From contig JACKAQ010000005.1 in NCBI GenBank assembly GCA_020634975.1, forward strand, positions 1-64,000: a DNA stretch of 64,000 nucleotides, in the 5' to 3' direction. Of this stretch, positions 36,207-45,166 are shown piece after piece. The position numbers and the translations under genes were made by a program. The DNA is from JACKAQ01 sp020634975 [NCBI: Calditrichia bacterium] (lineage in GTDB: Bacteria; Calditrichota; Calditrichia; RBG-13-44-9). Positions within the stretch are counted from its first letter, which is position 1. The number at the start of each line of letters is the position of its first letter. The notes under the pieces are model-generated. The model saw nothing but the letters and a program-made list of their open reading frames with translations. It was not told the DNA's origin and searched no databases.

Positions 36207-38042
36207 ATGAAGCAAAATGCAGCGCTGAAAAGCGTAACGATACGTTTTTTGGGTGATTCCGGCGACGGGATGCAATTAACCGGAACCCAGTTTACGCGAA
36301 CAACCGCTATTGCCGGAAATGATTTGAGTACAATGCCCGATTTTCCTGCAGAAATCCGGGCGCCTGCCGGCACATTGTATGGTGTATCCGGTTTTCAGAT
36401 TCAGTTTAGCAGCGAAACCGTTTACACACCCGGAGACGAAGCTGATGTGATCGTCGCAATGAACCCTGCAGCTTTGAAAACAGGGCTGAATTATCTAAAA
36501 GAAAACGGCGTGATCATTTTAAATACAGATGCCTTCACCGAGCGCAATTTGCGATTAGCAAAATATGATGAAAATCCACTGGAAAATTCATCCCTAACGG
36601 GTTATCAGGTTTTTCCTGTAGAAATGACCCGCCTCACCAAAGATGCACTAGAAAACGTGACCCTAAGCCATAAAGAAAAAGACCGTTGCAAAAACTTTTT
36701 TGCACTCGGAATGATATACTGGCTTTACAATCGGTCGTTAGATACAACGCTCGAATGGATCAAAAGAAAATTTGCTGCACAGCCGGATTGGTCCGAAGCG
36801 AATAGTGTCGCGTTAATTGCCGGTAGAAATTTTGCGGATTCTAACGAGCTATTTCAAACGTCTTACGAAGTGCCGCATGCGACAATAGAGCCTGGCATTT
36901 ACCGACGGATTACCGGTAACGAAGCATTGGCGTTGGGATTGGTTGCAGCCGGCACAGCCGCTGGCATTTCAATATTTTACGGTAGTTATCCCATTACGCC
37001 TGCCAGCGATGTCCTGCAATATTTGTCTGTTTATAAAAATTATGGCGTAAAAACTCTGCAGGCTGAGGACGAGATTGCGGCTGTCGGTGCTGCAATCGGT
37101 GCGTCGTTTGCCGGTAATATAGGCGTGACCGGCACCAGCGGTCCTGGAGTCGCGCTAAAATCTGAATTTTTGGGTTTGGCAGTGATGACAGAGTTGCCGT
37201 TGATTATTTTGAATATTCAGAGAAGCGGACCAAGCACGGGGATGCCCACCAAAACGGAACAATCGGATTTAATGCAGGCAATGTTCGGGCGAAGCGGCGA
37301 AGCGCCGATGCCGATTATTGCACCCTCCAGCCCGTCGGACTGTTTTTGGGCAGCTTACGAAGCGATACGCATTGCAACAACCTTTATGACACCGGTTATG
37401 GTGTTATCCGATCTGTATTTGGCTAACAGTGCGGAACCGTGGCGGGTGCCGCAAACAGATGCTTTGCCTAAAATTGATATAAAATTTGCAAAATCCACAG
37501 ATGATTACGAGCCTTACAAACGAAACCCGGAAACGCTCGCACGCCAATGGGCAATTCCCGGAACAGCGGGTCTGGAGCACCGTTTAGGTGGACTGGAAAA
37601 ACAGGATGTCACCGGAAATGTATCGTATGATCCGGATAATCATGAAAAAATGGTGCAGTATCGCGCAGATAAAGTGCAGCGCATTGCAGATGTTGTTGAT
37701 GAGCCCAAATTGTTAGGGGATGAAAGCGGCGATGTTTTGATCGTCAGTTGGGGAAGCACATATGGTGCTGTTTTTACAGCATTTAACCAACTTCAGGATG
37801 CCGGGCATCGCGTTTCATTGCTCCATTTGCGATGGGTAAATCCATTGCCAAAATCTCTGGAAACGCATCTACGGAATTACAAAAAAGTAGTAGTGCCGGA
37901 ACTCAATGCCGGTCAGTTATTATCTTTGATTCGGAGTAAATATTTGGTGGATGCAATTGGCATTAATAAAATAAAGGGATCGCCGTTTACAGTTCGCGAG
38001 CTGAAAACGGCAATCCTCAAACAGATCGGAGGGGATAAATGA
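36207..38042 (+). CDS. korA: 2-oxoacid:ferredoxin oxidoreductase, fused gamma-alpha subunit
   Basis: A protein of 611 residues. The gamma domain comes first (FLGDSGDGMQLTGTQF to about 190), then the alpha domain with the TPP pyrimidine-binding part (FYGSYPITPASDVLQYL) and GVTGTSGPGVALKSEFLGLA. This fused layout is typical of KorA-type 2-oxoglutarate:ferredoxin oxidoreductase, which makes succinyl-CoA with ferredoxin as electron acceptor, or runs in reverse for CO2 fixation. The substrate cannot be proved from sequence. It overlaps korB as ATGA. GGGGAT precedes ATG. Confidence 0.93.
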   Translation: MKQNAALKSVTIRFLGDSGDGMQLTGTQFTRTTAIAGNDLSTMPDFPAEIRAPAGTLYGVSGFQIQFSSETVYTPGDEADVIVAMNPAALKTGLNYLKENGVIILNTDAFTERNLRLAKYDENPLENSSLTGYQVFPVEMTRLTKDALENVTLSHKEKDRCKNFFALGMIYWLYNRSLDTTLEWIKRKFAAQPDWSEANSVALIAGRNFADSNELFQTSYEVPHATIEPGIYRRITGNEALALGLVAAGTAAGISIFYGSYPITPASDVLQYLSVYKNYGVKTLQAEDEIAAVGAAIGASFAGNIGVTGTSGPGVALKSEFLGLAVMTELPLIILNIQRSGPSTGMPTKTEQSDLMQAMFGRSGEAPMPIIAPSSPSDCFWAAYEAIRIATTFMTPVMVLSDLYLANSAEPWRVPQTDALPKIDIKFAKSTDDYEPYKRNPETLARQWAIPGTAGLEHRLGGLEKQDVTGNVSYDPDNHEKMVQYRADKVQRIADVVDEPKLLGDESGDVLIVSWGSTYGAVFTAFNQLQDAGHRVSLLHLRWVNPLPKSLETHLRNYKKVVVPELNAGQLLSLIRSKYLVDAIGINKIKGSPFTVRELKTAILKQIGGDK

Positions 38043-39067
38043 GTGACAATATTCCGGTCGTCAATGGCGACATTCAAAAAATAGATTTCGGTTCGGATCA
38101 GGATGTGCGGTGGTGTCCCGGTTGCGGTGATTATGCCATTTTGGCACAAATGAAAAAAGTGCTGCCGGATCTCGGCGTCCCGCATGAAAAAGTTGTGGTA
38201 ATTTCGGGAATCGGTTGTTCCAGTCGCTTTCCATATTATGTAAACGCATATGGTTTTCACACCATTCACGGACGTGCGCCCACGGTGGCAACCGGTGTAA
38301 AGCTGGCAAACCCGGATCTTTCGGTGTGGGTTATCACCGGAGATGGCGATGCACTGAGCATTGGCGGTAACCATTTGATGCACATTTGCCGTCGCAATAT
38401 CGATGTCAATATTGTTCTGTTTAATAATCAGATTTACGGATTGACCAAAGGACAGTATTCGCCGACATCGCCAGTCGGAAGAGTAACAAAAACAACGCCT
38501 TATGGCTCGCTGGATCAACCGTTTAATCCGTTGTCACTGGTGTTGAGCGCCGGTGCCACATTTGTTGCCCGCACAATTGATCGGGACACAAAACATATGG
38601 CATCGATTTTCCAGAAAGCAGCCGAACACAAAGGCACTTCATTTGTGGAAGTTTATCAGAACTGTAACATTTTTAATGACGGCGCATTTGAAACGTTGAC
38701 GAATCCAAAAACGAAGTTCGAACATCTGATTTATCTCGAAGATCAACAACCGTTGGCATATGGAAAATTACAGAAATTCGCATTTCGACAGGCTGGCTTT
38801 GGGTTGGAAAAAGTAGCTACAGATGATTCGATGCCGGAAGATGTGCTTACACATGATATTCAAAACAGGGATGATGCATATTATCATGCGCTTGCTAAAA
38901 TGAATGAATTGCCGGAAATGCCAACGCCGGTGGGCGTTTTACGAGATGTCAAACGACCGGTTTATGATGAAGAGTTCTATAAACAAATTGATCAGGTCAC
39001 AGCCAAAAAAGGCAAAGGTGACCTGAAGCAATTGCTGCTTTCAGGTGACACCTGGCAGGTAGATTAA
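38039..39067 (+). CDS. korB: 2-oxoacid:ferredoxin oxidoreductase beta subunit
   Basis: A protein of 342 residues that completes the enzyme with KorA. The cluster ligands begin at RWCPGCGDYAI and continue at GIGCSSRFPYY; the TPP diphosphate motif is TGDGDALSIGGNHLMH with NNQIYGLTKGQYSPTS. It binds TPP and one iron-sulphur cluster. Start ATG overlaps the korA stop; GGAGGGG precedes it. A terminator follows. The enzyme points to an anaerobic or low-potential central metabolism. Confidence 0.94.
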   Translation: MSDNIPVVNGDIQKIDFGSDQDVRWCPGCGDYAILAQMKKVLPDLGVPHEKVVVISGIGCSSRFPYYVNAYGFHTIHGRAPTVATGVKLANPDLSVWVITGDGDALSIGGNHLMHICRRNIDVNIVLFNNQIYGLTKGQYSPTSPVGRVTKTTPYGSLDQPFNPLSLVLSAGATFVARTIDRDTKHMASIFQKAAEHKGTSFVEVYQNCNIFNDGAFETLTNPKTKFEHLIYLEDQQPLAYGKLQKFAFRQAGFGLEKVATDDSMPEDVLTHDIQNRDDAYYHALAKMNELPEMPTPVGVLRDVKRPVYDEEFYKQIDQVTAKKGKGDLKQLLLSGDTWQVD

Positions 39068-39085
39068 CGAATTTTGGGGTATGTG

Positions 39086-39118
39086 AAAAAAGCGGGTTAA
39101 GAAACCCGCTTTTTTTTT
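39086..39118. terminator. Terminator between korB and tRNA-Ser
   Basis: Stem AAAAAAGCGGGTT (39086-39098) / AACCCGCTTTTTT (39103-39115), loop AAGA, T to 39118. Read in reverse it also ends in T residues, so it can also serve the minus-strand tRNA-Ser. Confidence 0.9.
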
Positions 39119-39120
39119 GC

Positions 39121-39206
39121 GGAGAAGGTGGGATTCGAACCCACGATACCCCAAGAGGTATACACGCTTTCCAAGCGTGCGCCTTCAGCCACTCGGCCAC
39201 TTCTCC
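39121..39206 (-). tRNA. tRNA-Ser (anticodon GGA)
   Basis: Class II tRNA of 86 bases. On the minus strand the acceptor is GGAGAAG, the anticodon stem CACGC with loop TTGGAAA (anticodon GGA), a long variable arm follows and the T arm has GTTCGAATC. CCA is not encoded. Confidence 0.94.
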
Positions 39207-39214
39207 AATCGGGA

Positions 39215-39679
39215 CTAATTTACATCCCGCAATTTTTTGAAAAAATCTTTCAAAATCATCGAACACTTGTTTTCCAAAACACCGCTAACAATCGATACGC
39301 GATGATTCAGTCTGTCTTCCTGCACTATGTTCATTACTGAGCCACAGGCACCCGTTTTTGGGTCCATCGTGCCGTAAACCAACATCGGAATTCGCGCCAG
39401 AACGATCGCACCGGCGCACATTGCGCAAGGTTCGAGCGTAACATACATGACAGTGTCCAACAATCTTCGCGAACCCAGATAATCAGCCGCCGCTGTTATA
39501 GCAATAATTTCCGCATGTGCGGTTGGATCTTGCAATTGCTCTATCTGATTATATCCACGACCGATAATTCTATTTTCATAAACCACAATCGCCCCAACGG
39601 GAACCTCTCTTGCCTGGTAAGCTTTCTCGGCTTCTCTGAAAGCTAATTCCATCCAATATTCGTGGTTTGCATCAAGCAT
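39215..39679 (-). CDS. tadA: tRNA(adenine-34) deaminase TadA
   Basis: A zinc enzyme of 154 residues that converts A34 to inosine in tRNA-Arg(ACG). The zinc/proton motif is TAHAEIIAI and the second is LEPCAMCAGAI. FREAEKAYQAREVPVGAIVV is a typical start. It lies between tRNA-Ser and tRNA-Arg; the tRNA-Arg has the ACG anticodon that this enzyme modifies, a fitting neighbour. Another ATG at residue 10 is less likely. Confidence 0.96.
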   Translation of the reverse strand: MLDANHEYWMELAFREAEKAYQAREVPVGAIVVYENRIIGRGYNQIEQLQDPTAHAEIIAITAAADYLGSRRLLDTVMYVTLEPCAMCAGAIVLARIPMLVYGTMDPKTGACGSVMNIVQEDRLNHRVSIVSGVLENKCSMILKDFFKKLRDVN

Positions 39680-39713
39680 GAGAAGCTACGTTGGGGCGAC
39701 TGATTAAAATTCG

Positions 39714-39787
39714 TACGCCCGGGAGGACTCGAACCCCCAACCTCTTGATCCGTAGTCAAGCGTTCTATCCAATTGAACTACGGGCGC
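39714..39787 (-). tRNA. tRNA-Arg (anticodon ACG)
   Basis: Cloverleaf on the minus strand: acceptor GCGCCCG pairs with CGGGCGT (one G-T pair), anticodon stem CTTGA/TCAAG with loop CTACGGA (anticodon ACG), T loop GTTCGAGTC. It is the natural substrate of the TadA encoded just downstream of it. CCA is not encoded. Confidence 0.94.
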
Positions 39788-40320
39788 ATCAAAGTGTAAA
39801 TTCCAACTGTCGTTAACAGCGAGGCAAATATATTATCCTTAATATCGGTTTCAAAGAAAATTTTCATTTTTTTACATATTGATTTCGCGAGTTGACCGGG
39901 CAATTAAATAGCTGGTTAAACTGACGGATGAATTCGAAAAATATCAACACTGCGTTATTTCGTTCCGGATAAAAGTGAAAAAACACCAAAATTCTCCTGT
40001 CCGTTTGTATGATTAAAATAGATTGATATATTTTTTGATATTGTTTATTAAGCTGTATGTGTTGCCTAGACGAGCTATCATCTATTTCAATGTAGTATTT
40101 GTATCGCTAAAGTGTTATATTTGTTGTTATATTTTTCGATGATTGACATCCACCGTGGGCAAATTCAAATACCGATCAATTTAAAATATTTTTTAAAGTT
40201 GTCGTAAATGGATGTGTTGATTTTTGGTGATACCCCTTTTCATTCGTACAAAAACCTGTTGTTTATATTGATCGGGAAATAATATTTAAGCAAATCCAAA
40301 AGGTTTACGGAGACCGAATT
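39788..40320. other. Intergenic region, AT-rich, no gene seen
   Basis: About 530 bases without a supportable coding frame between the divergent tRNA-Arg and nrnA-like gene. It is AT-rich with several T-runs and a TTGACA-like box at 40143-40148, but no good -10 at proper distance. It must hold the promoters of both sides; I cannot place them firmly. Confidence 0.6.
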
Positions 40321-41316
40321 ATGCATGAGCTGGAAAACAAATGTGCAAACTTGCTCCATTTTATGAAGCAAAATGACAACTATCTGGTGACGGCTCATCT
40401 GGGTGCAGATGGTGATGCGTATGGGGCTGCGCTGGCTATCGCCTACTTTTTGGAGCAATCCGGTAAAAAATATGAAATTGTTTTTCATGATCAGAAACTG
40501 GATGAAAAATACGAATTTTTGTGGGGGTGGCAACGTATTAAAAGCTACGATTCGAATATGACCCAAAAATATGATGCAGCGATTGTAGTGGATGTGCCAT
40601 CCCGTGCCCGGATTGGTGATCCTGCTAAATTGCTGCCGGATGCACCGTTTTGCCTGAAAATTGATCACCATCCCGTCGAAGACCATTTTACGGATTTTAG
40701 TTTTGTGGATACAAAAGCCAGTTCCACATGCCAATTGATTTACGAAATAATTTCGCGTAGCAGCGCAACGATGGATGCAACAATGGCCGATTTGTTGCTG
40801 AGTGGAATAATGTATGATACCGGGCGATTTTCCTTCGCAAACACCCGTACACGGGATTTCGAAATTGCTGCACATCTGACCTCATTGGGTATCAGCAGCA
40901 ATATTATTGCGGGGAATTTATTTTTCAGTAACACTTTTGATGCGCTTAAAATTGTGGGTTACGGTCTGGCAAATATGCAGAATCATTTGAACGGTCAATT
41001 GTGCATAATTTATTTACCGTTGGAAATTATGCAGCAAGCCAATGGAGAAGATATCGACGAATTGGCAAATTACAGTTTGTCTATTCGTGGTGTCGAAGTG
41101 GGGTTGTATGTTCGCCACGCTGCATCGGATCTCACAAAAATCAGCTTTCGCTCCAAAGGAAAGGTTGATGTCAACAAAGTTGCCCGAATGTTTGGCGGTG
41201 GCGGGCATGTTCATGCTGCAGGTTGCCGAATTTCCACAGGCCCGGAAGATGTTTTGCCAAAAATCATTTCTGAAATTGAACGGCAGCTTGCGGAAAATTC
41301 TGTGGAGCCTAAATGA
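40321..41316 (+). CDS. nrnA: DHH/DHHA1 phosphoesterase, NrnA-like
   Basis: A protein of 331 residues. The DHH domain has AHLGADGDAYGAALAIAYFL (motif I), VVDVPSRARIGD, the DHH-type IDHHPVEDHF and DTGRFSFANTRTR; the DHHA1 end has FGGGGHVHAAGCRI. NrnA degrades short RNA (nano-RNA) and 3'-phosphoadenosine 5'-phosphate using Mn2+. Motif I here reads GADGDA where many family members have a Pro before DGDA, a mild variation. The stop overlaps the NUDIX gene as ATGA. GGAGACC precedes ATG. Confidence 0.9.
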   Translation: MHELENKCANLLHFMKQNDNYLVTAHLGADGDAYGAALAIAYFLEQSGKKYEIVFHDQKLDEKYEFLWGWQRIKSYDSNMTQKYDAAIVVDVPSRARIGDPAKLLPDAPFCLKIDHHPVEDHFTDFSFVDTKASSTCQLIYEIISRSSATMDATMADLLLSGIMYDTGRFSFANTRTRDFEIAAHLTSLGISSNIIAGNLFFSNTFDALKIVGYGLANMQNHLNGQLCIIYLPLEIMQQANGEDIDELANYSLSIRGVEVGLYVRHAASDLTKISFRSKGKVDVNKVARMFGGGGHVHAAGCRISTGPEDVLPKIISEIERQLAENSVEPK

Positions 41317-41699
41317 TATATCTCCCTGTTTTGGCTGCGCTTATCAAAAATGATGATGGCGAAATATTATTGGCAAAACGTCGTGAAGATTTGTCAAATG
41401 GCGGGATGTGGGAATTTCCCGGCGGCAAATTGCACGTCGATGAATCACCCGAAACCGGTCTGATTAGAGAAATCAGGGAAGAACTCGGTGTGGATATTGA
41501 AGTAAATTTTCCGTTTCACATCGTTAGCCAACGGGACGGTGAGCGTGTTATTTTGTTGATGTCCTATTGGTGTAAGTTGATCAGCGGTCAATTCCATCTG
41601 CTGGATCACACAGAAATCCGGTGGGTTCAGCCGGAACAAATGTCGGCTTTACAGTTTAGCCCGGCAGATGTGGATATTGTACGTAAATTGCTGTCATAA
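41313..41699 (+). CDS. mutT: NUDIX hydrolase, MutT-like
   Basis: A protein of 128 residues. The NUDIX box begins GGKLHVDESPETGLIREIRE and ends ELG, with all catalytic residues. LAKRREDLSNGGMWEFPGGK before it is the MutT arrangement, so an 8-oxo-dGTP diphosphatase that prevents mutation is likely; other nucleotide substrates are possible. It overlaps the nrnA-like gene as ATGA, so the two are coupled. No terminator is obvious downstream. Confidence 0.88.
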   Translation: MIYLPVLAALIKNDDGEILLAKRREDLSNGGMWEFPGGKLHVDESPETGLIREIREELGVDIEVNFPFHIVSQRDGERVILLMSYWCKLISGQFHLLDHTEIRWVQPEQMSALQFSPADVDIVRKLLS

Positions 41700-41879
41700 C
41701 ATACAGTTCGTTCGCTTTTCGTATCCTTCCGAATAAATATAAAACTTAAATTATCACTCAACCTTTGAACCAATCCTGCCGAAATAATTACTGACAGGAA
41801 TACGGTTTTTACTTGTGTATAACTTGATATTTAAAATTGAATTGAATTAGTTCCGTAAAATTACCAAAAGGAGTTTGTA

Positions 41880-42185
41880 ATGGAATTTAAGTATGGCCAG
41901 CAAAATGGAACGCTTAACGTTTCAATTATCGGTGCTGTTGACAATGAAAATGCAGAAGAGCTGAAGTCCAAATTTCAGGATTTGATGCATAAAGATTTCG
42001 ATTTGGCAATTTTCGATTTCACTTATGTGCCGTTTATTACCTCATCCGGCATTGGCAAATTGCTGATTTTTTACAAGAATGTAGTCGCAAAAGGCAAAAA
42101 AATGCGCATCAAAGGCATTAATGAAAATCTGTTGGAATTGTTTAAATCGATAAAATTGGATCAGCTGTTTCCCATAGAAAAATAA
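41880..42185 (+). CDS. STAS-domain anti-anti-sigma factor-like protein
   Basis: A protein of 101 residues made of a STAS domain. The phosphorylatable Ser is in PFITSSGIGKLLIFYKNVVA, as in SpoIIAA/RsbV. In partner-switching systems such a protein binds the anti-sigma kinase when unphosphorylated and frees the sigma factor. It lies six bases before a gene for a receiver fused to an RsbW-like ATPase, its natural partner. AAAAGGAG precedes ATG. No sigma-B-type gene is near. Confidence 0.9.
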   Translation: MEFKYGQQNGTLNVSIIGAVDNENAEELKSKFQDLMHKDFDLAIFDFTYVPFITSSGIGKLLIFYKNVVAKGKKMRIKGINENLLELFKSIKLDQLFPIEK

Positions 42186-42191
42186 TAGTTT

Positions 42192-43142
42192 ATGGCGATG
42201 GAACATATTCAAAAACATATTCTGATCATCGATGATGAGCGGGAAGTTGTTGAAATCCTGGCTGAGTATTTCGAGGCGCAGGGTTACAAGGTTTCCAAAG
42301 CTTTTGAGGCAAAAGCCGGCATCGATTTGTTGGACAAAGTTCCCGATATATCGTTGGTAATTAGTGACATAGGTATGCCGGGAATGTCCGGTCTGGATTT
42401 CCTCAAAATTGTGAGCGAAACGAAAGAAGAAATCCCGATTATTATGATTACCGGTTTGAAAACGCTGGATCATGTCATTACAGCTATTCGATACGGGGCG
42501 AAAGATTATATCATCAAACCTTTTAAGCTGGATGAAGTGCGCAAAGTAGTGGAAAAAGTATTGCGGTATCGCATCAAATCTGAAAAGAAAGCGCGCATAC
42601 TGGAATATGCTGATGCACTAAACGTTAGCTACACTTTTCCGACCAACAAAGCCGATCCCGGGGTAATTGCTTTCCATCTCGCAAATTATTTGCTGAATTC
42701 CGGATTTTGTAATAAAGAGCAATTCAATCAATATCATGTTGCATTTCTCGAAACATTGATTAATGCCATTGAACACGGCAATCTGGAGTTGCCGTCTGCA
42801 ATGAAGGGCAATGATTTTGACAAATTGATGATGTTTGAGGAATTGCGGGAAAACCGGTTAGCCGATGCAAAATTCGGCGAACGTTTGTTAAAAATCAATC
42901 TGGTTTATAACGAGCGGTGTTTTTCACTTACCATTGCGGATGAAGGCCCCGGTTTTGATTGGAAAAGCTATATCCGAAACTCTGAAAATGGTGAAATCAA
43001 TACAAAGCCTTATGGCAGAGGTTTTATGCTGATTCACCACATCATCGATGAGATATATTTTAATGAGCAGGGTAATGCCATTACGTTGGTCAAATCGCGA
43101 AAAAATCAACAGAATCTCACCTCAATGGCTTTAGTATCCTGA
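42192..43142 (+). CDS. Response regulator fused to RsbW-like serine kinase/ATPase
   Basis: A protein of 316 residues. The receiver (1-120) has ILIIDDERE, the acceptor Asp in VISDIGMPGMSG, the switch Thr in IIMITGL and Lys in IIKPF. The C-terminal half is a HATPase_c of the RsbW/SpoIIAB group: N-box TLINAIEHGN and G1 IADEGPGFDW with a late GRGFMLIHHIID. Such a fusion would let a histidine kinase control a partner switch: phosphorylation of the receiver would alter binding or phosphorylation of the STAS protein encoded just upstream. No PP2C phosphatase gene is adjacent. Confidence 0.88.
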   Translation: MAMEHIQKHILIIDDEREVVEILAEYFEAQGYKVSKAFEAKAGIDLLDKVPDISLVISDIGMPGMSGLDFLKIVSETKEEIPIIMITGLKTLDHVITAIRYGAKDYIIKPFKLDEVRKVVEKVLRYRIKSEKKARILEYADALNVSYTFPTNKADPGVIAFHLANYLLNSGFCNKEQFNQYHVAFLETLINAIEHGNLELPSAMKGNDFDKLMMFEELRENRLADAKFGERLLKINLVYNERCFSLTIADEGPGFDWKSYIRNSENGEINTKPYGRGFMLIHHIIDEIYFNEQGNAITLVKSRKNQQNLTSMALVS

Positions 43143-43447
43143 AATTAATATATTTTGGATGGTGAAAATCGTTGAATTAGATTCAATTCAACCTCACTTT
43201 TTGCTTTTGCTGTGTGCATAATTGAGAAATAATTCTTTATAGATCAGATTATTTTCCCGATAAATAACATTTTTTTTACCGACCGGGTTCTGGTTATTTC
43301 TGTAAGATTTGACACACCACCGAGATGTTGTGTTAATAGTATGGTCACAGCTTATTTTTTGGCAAATGTGACTTGACTCGAAATTTGCAATTATTTATTG
43401 TATTATTTTTGTTCTGCGACTATCTTATCGGCGTATCCGGAGAAAAT
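43143..43447 (+). other. Intergenic region, no gene seen
   Basis: About 305 AT-rich bases between the receiver-ATPase gene and the REC-DHp-REC gene. A TTGACA box (43309-43314) exists but the nearest -10-like sequence is too far. A longer in-frame start for the next gene at 43373 lies here; I do not favour it. Confidence 0.5.
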
Positions 43448-44515
43448 ATGGTTCCTTATCGAATACTTGTTGTTGATGACGATTATGCCAGCCGACTGAT
43501 GCTGAAAAAAGCCCTTGAGCATGAACGATATGATGTTACGCTTTGTAGCAATGGTTCCGATGCGCTAAGCTTGTTGAAAGAAAACAAATTCGATCTCGTC
43601 TTAACAGATTTGATAATGCAAGGCATTAGCGGTATCGAATTGCTCCGGGAAGTGAAAGAGCTGGATAAAGACATCGCAACTATTTTGCTCACCGGGCATG
43701 CTTCAATTGAAACAGCAATTCAAGCTGTTCGGTTGGGGGCTAATGATTACATGCTCAAGCCAATCAATCTCGAAGAATTGCAGATTCGTGTCCGACGTGC
43801 TTTCGAGCGTGTTGAGCTGGAAAAACGATTGTACGAAGCAGAACGAAAATTAACTTTTCACGCCACAATTGCAACAACCAACCATGAAATCAATCAGCCG
43901 CTGACGGTTATAATTTCTGCTATCGATATGATTAAAATGGAGTTACAGAAATATAATATCGATAACAAACGGTTGACAAATTACCTTCAGTTGATGCAAA
44001 AATCGTCCATGCGCATCGCCAATATTCTCAAAAAACTCCGGGAAATTAACCATCCCAAAATTCAGGATGTTCCTTTGGGAATGAAAATGATCGAAATTCA
44101 GGACGAAGATGTCAGTATCTTTTCCAAGCCGATGAAAAATCGCTATGTTTTGGTTATCGAAGATGAAGAGAATTTGCGTCACATTCTAAAGGACGTGCTC
44201 ACGCAGGATGCATTTAAAGTGATTGTTGCCAGAAATGCCCGGGAAGGTTTGGCGTTATATAATAAAGAACAGGGAATGATCGAAACTGTAATTCTCGATT
44301 TTAACTTGCCCGATCAAAACGGGTTGGTAACTTTCAACCAATTGAAAGAAATAAACCCCGTTGTAAAAGTTATCCTAACTTCAGGTTTTGATGTTGACGA
44401 ATCCGTTGAGCAAGCCCTTAACGATGGTGCGCTTCAGTTTGTACGGAAGCCATTTAACCGGCAGCAAATTCTGGAAGCTGTCAAAAAAGTCTATTCCTAC
44501 CGGGTCAATTCCTAA
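43448..44515 (+). CDS. REC-DHp-REC protein without kinase ATPase domain
   Basis: A protein of 355 residues. The first receiver (1-120) has VVDDDYASR, Asp in VLTDLIMQGISG and LKPIN. A HisKA-like DHp segment follows (about 145-215) with the His in TNHEINQPLTVIISA. The sequence then goes directly to a second receiver (about 238-350; VIEDEENLR, Asp in ILDFNLPDQNG, VRKPF). No N, G1 or G2 boxes are present, so it cannot phosphorylate itself. It looks like a phosphotransfer hub between a separate kinase and other receivers. GGAGAA before ATG 43448 supports this start; a 25-residue upstream extension is hydrophobic and out of family. Confidence 0.85.
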   Translation: MVPYRILVVDDDYASRLMLKKALEHERYDVTLCSNGSDALSLLKENKFDLVLTDLIMQGISGIELLREVKELDKDIATILLTGHASIETAIQAVRLGANDYMLKPINLEELQIRVRRAFERVELEKRLYEAERKLTFHATIATTNHEINQPLTVIISAIDMIKMELQKYNIDNKRLTNYLQLMQKSSMRIANILKKLREINHPKIQDVPLGMKMIEIQDEDVSIFSKPMKNRYVLVIEDEENLRHILKDVLTQDAFKVIVARNAREGLALYNKEQGMIETVILDFNLPDQNGLVTFNQLKEINPVVKVILTSGFDVDESVEQALNDGALQFVRKPFNRQQILEAVKKVYSYRVNS

Positions 44516-44532
44516 TCCAACCGTAAAAAATT

Positions 44533-45102
44533 ATGCTTCAAATTTTTCAAGACATTGATGTGTATCTGTTTTTTTTAATCAATGTTAAACTCGCCAATGC
44601 TTTTCTTGATAAGCTAATGGTTGCAGTAACTCTCAAAGAAAATATGTACTTACCGGGTGGATTGTTGTGGCTTTGGCTGATGATTGGCTGCGGCAAAAAA
44701 GGACGCGTTCTGGGAGTGCTGATAATTTTTGCAATTCTGCTTTCCGATCAAATATCCAGTTCGGTGCTCAAACCCCTGACCGGTAGATTACGCCCCTGCA
44801 AGTTTTTGGAAGGATTTCGGCTATTGGTGCACTGCGGTAGCAAATATGGATTTCCATCGTCCCATGCAACAAATGTTGCCGCAATCGGTACGGTTTTCAT
44901 CGGATTTTACAAAAAATGGGCACCCTTTTGGATTGTGTTAATTTTTCTGGTCGGCATATCAAGAGTAGTTGTCGGTGTCCATTTCCCGTTTGATGTGCTC
45001 GCCGGCTGGCTTTTAGGTATTGGTATCGGAATACTATTGTTGAAAGGATTGGCACAGCTTCAACAAAAGTATCCGTTACTTCAGTTCCCGGAAAAGCTAT
45101 AA
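44533..45102 (+). CDS. PAP2 family phosphatase, membrane-bound
   Basis: A membrane protein of 189 residues with about five helices. The three PAP2 motifs are KPLTGRLRPC, GFPSSHATN and SRVVVGVHFPFDVLAGW. Family members dephosphorylate undecaprenyl diphosphate or phosphatidic acid at the outer face of the inner membrane. The first is likely here (recycling of the wall carrier), but substrate is not proven. It starts 17 bases after the REC-DHp-REC gene, so co-transcription is possible but the functional link is unclear. Confidence 0.88.
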   Translation: MLQIFQDIDVYLFFLINVKLANAFLDKLMVAVTLKENMYLPGGLLWLWLMIGCGKKGRVLGVLIIFAILLSDQISSSVLKPLTGRLRPCKFLEGFRLLVHCGSKYGFPSSHATNVAAIGTVFIGFYKKWAPFWIVLIFLVGISRVVVGVHFPFDVLAGWLLGIGIGILLLKGLAQLQQKYPLLQFPEKL

Positions 45103-45166
45103 TTTGTTGTTAATATTGTATTTGGGTAAGCGCTGGAAAAATCGGTTTCGGATCAATCAGTCAGGA

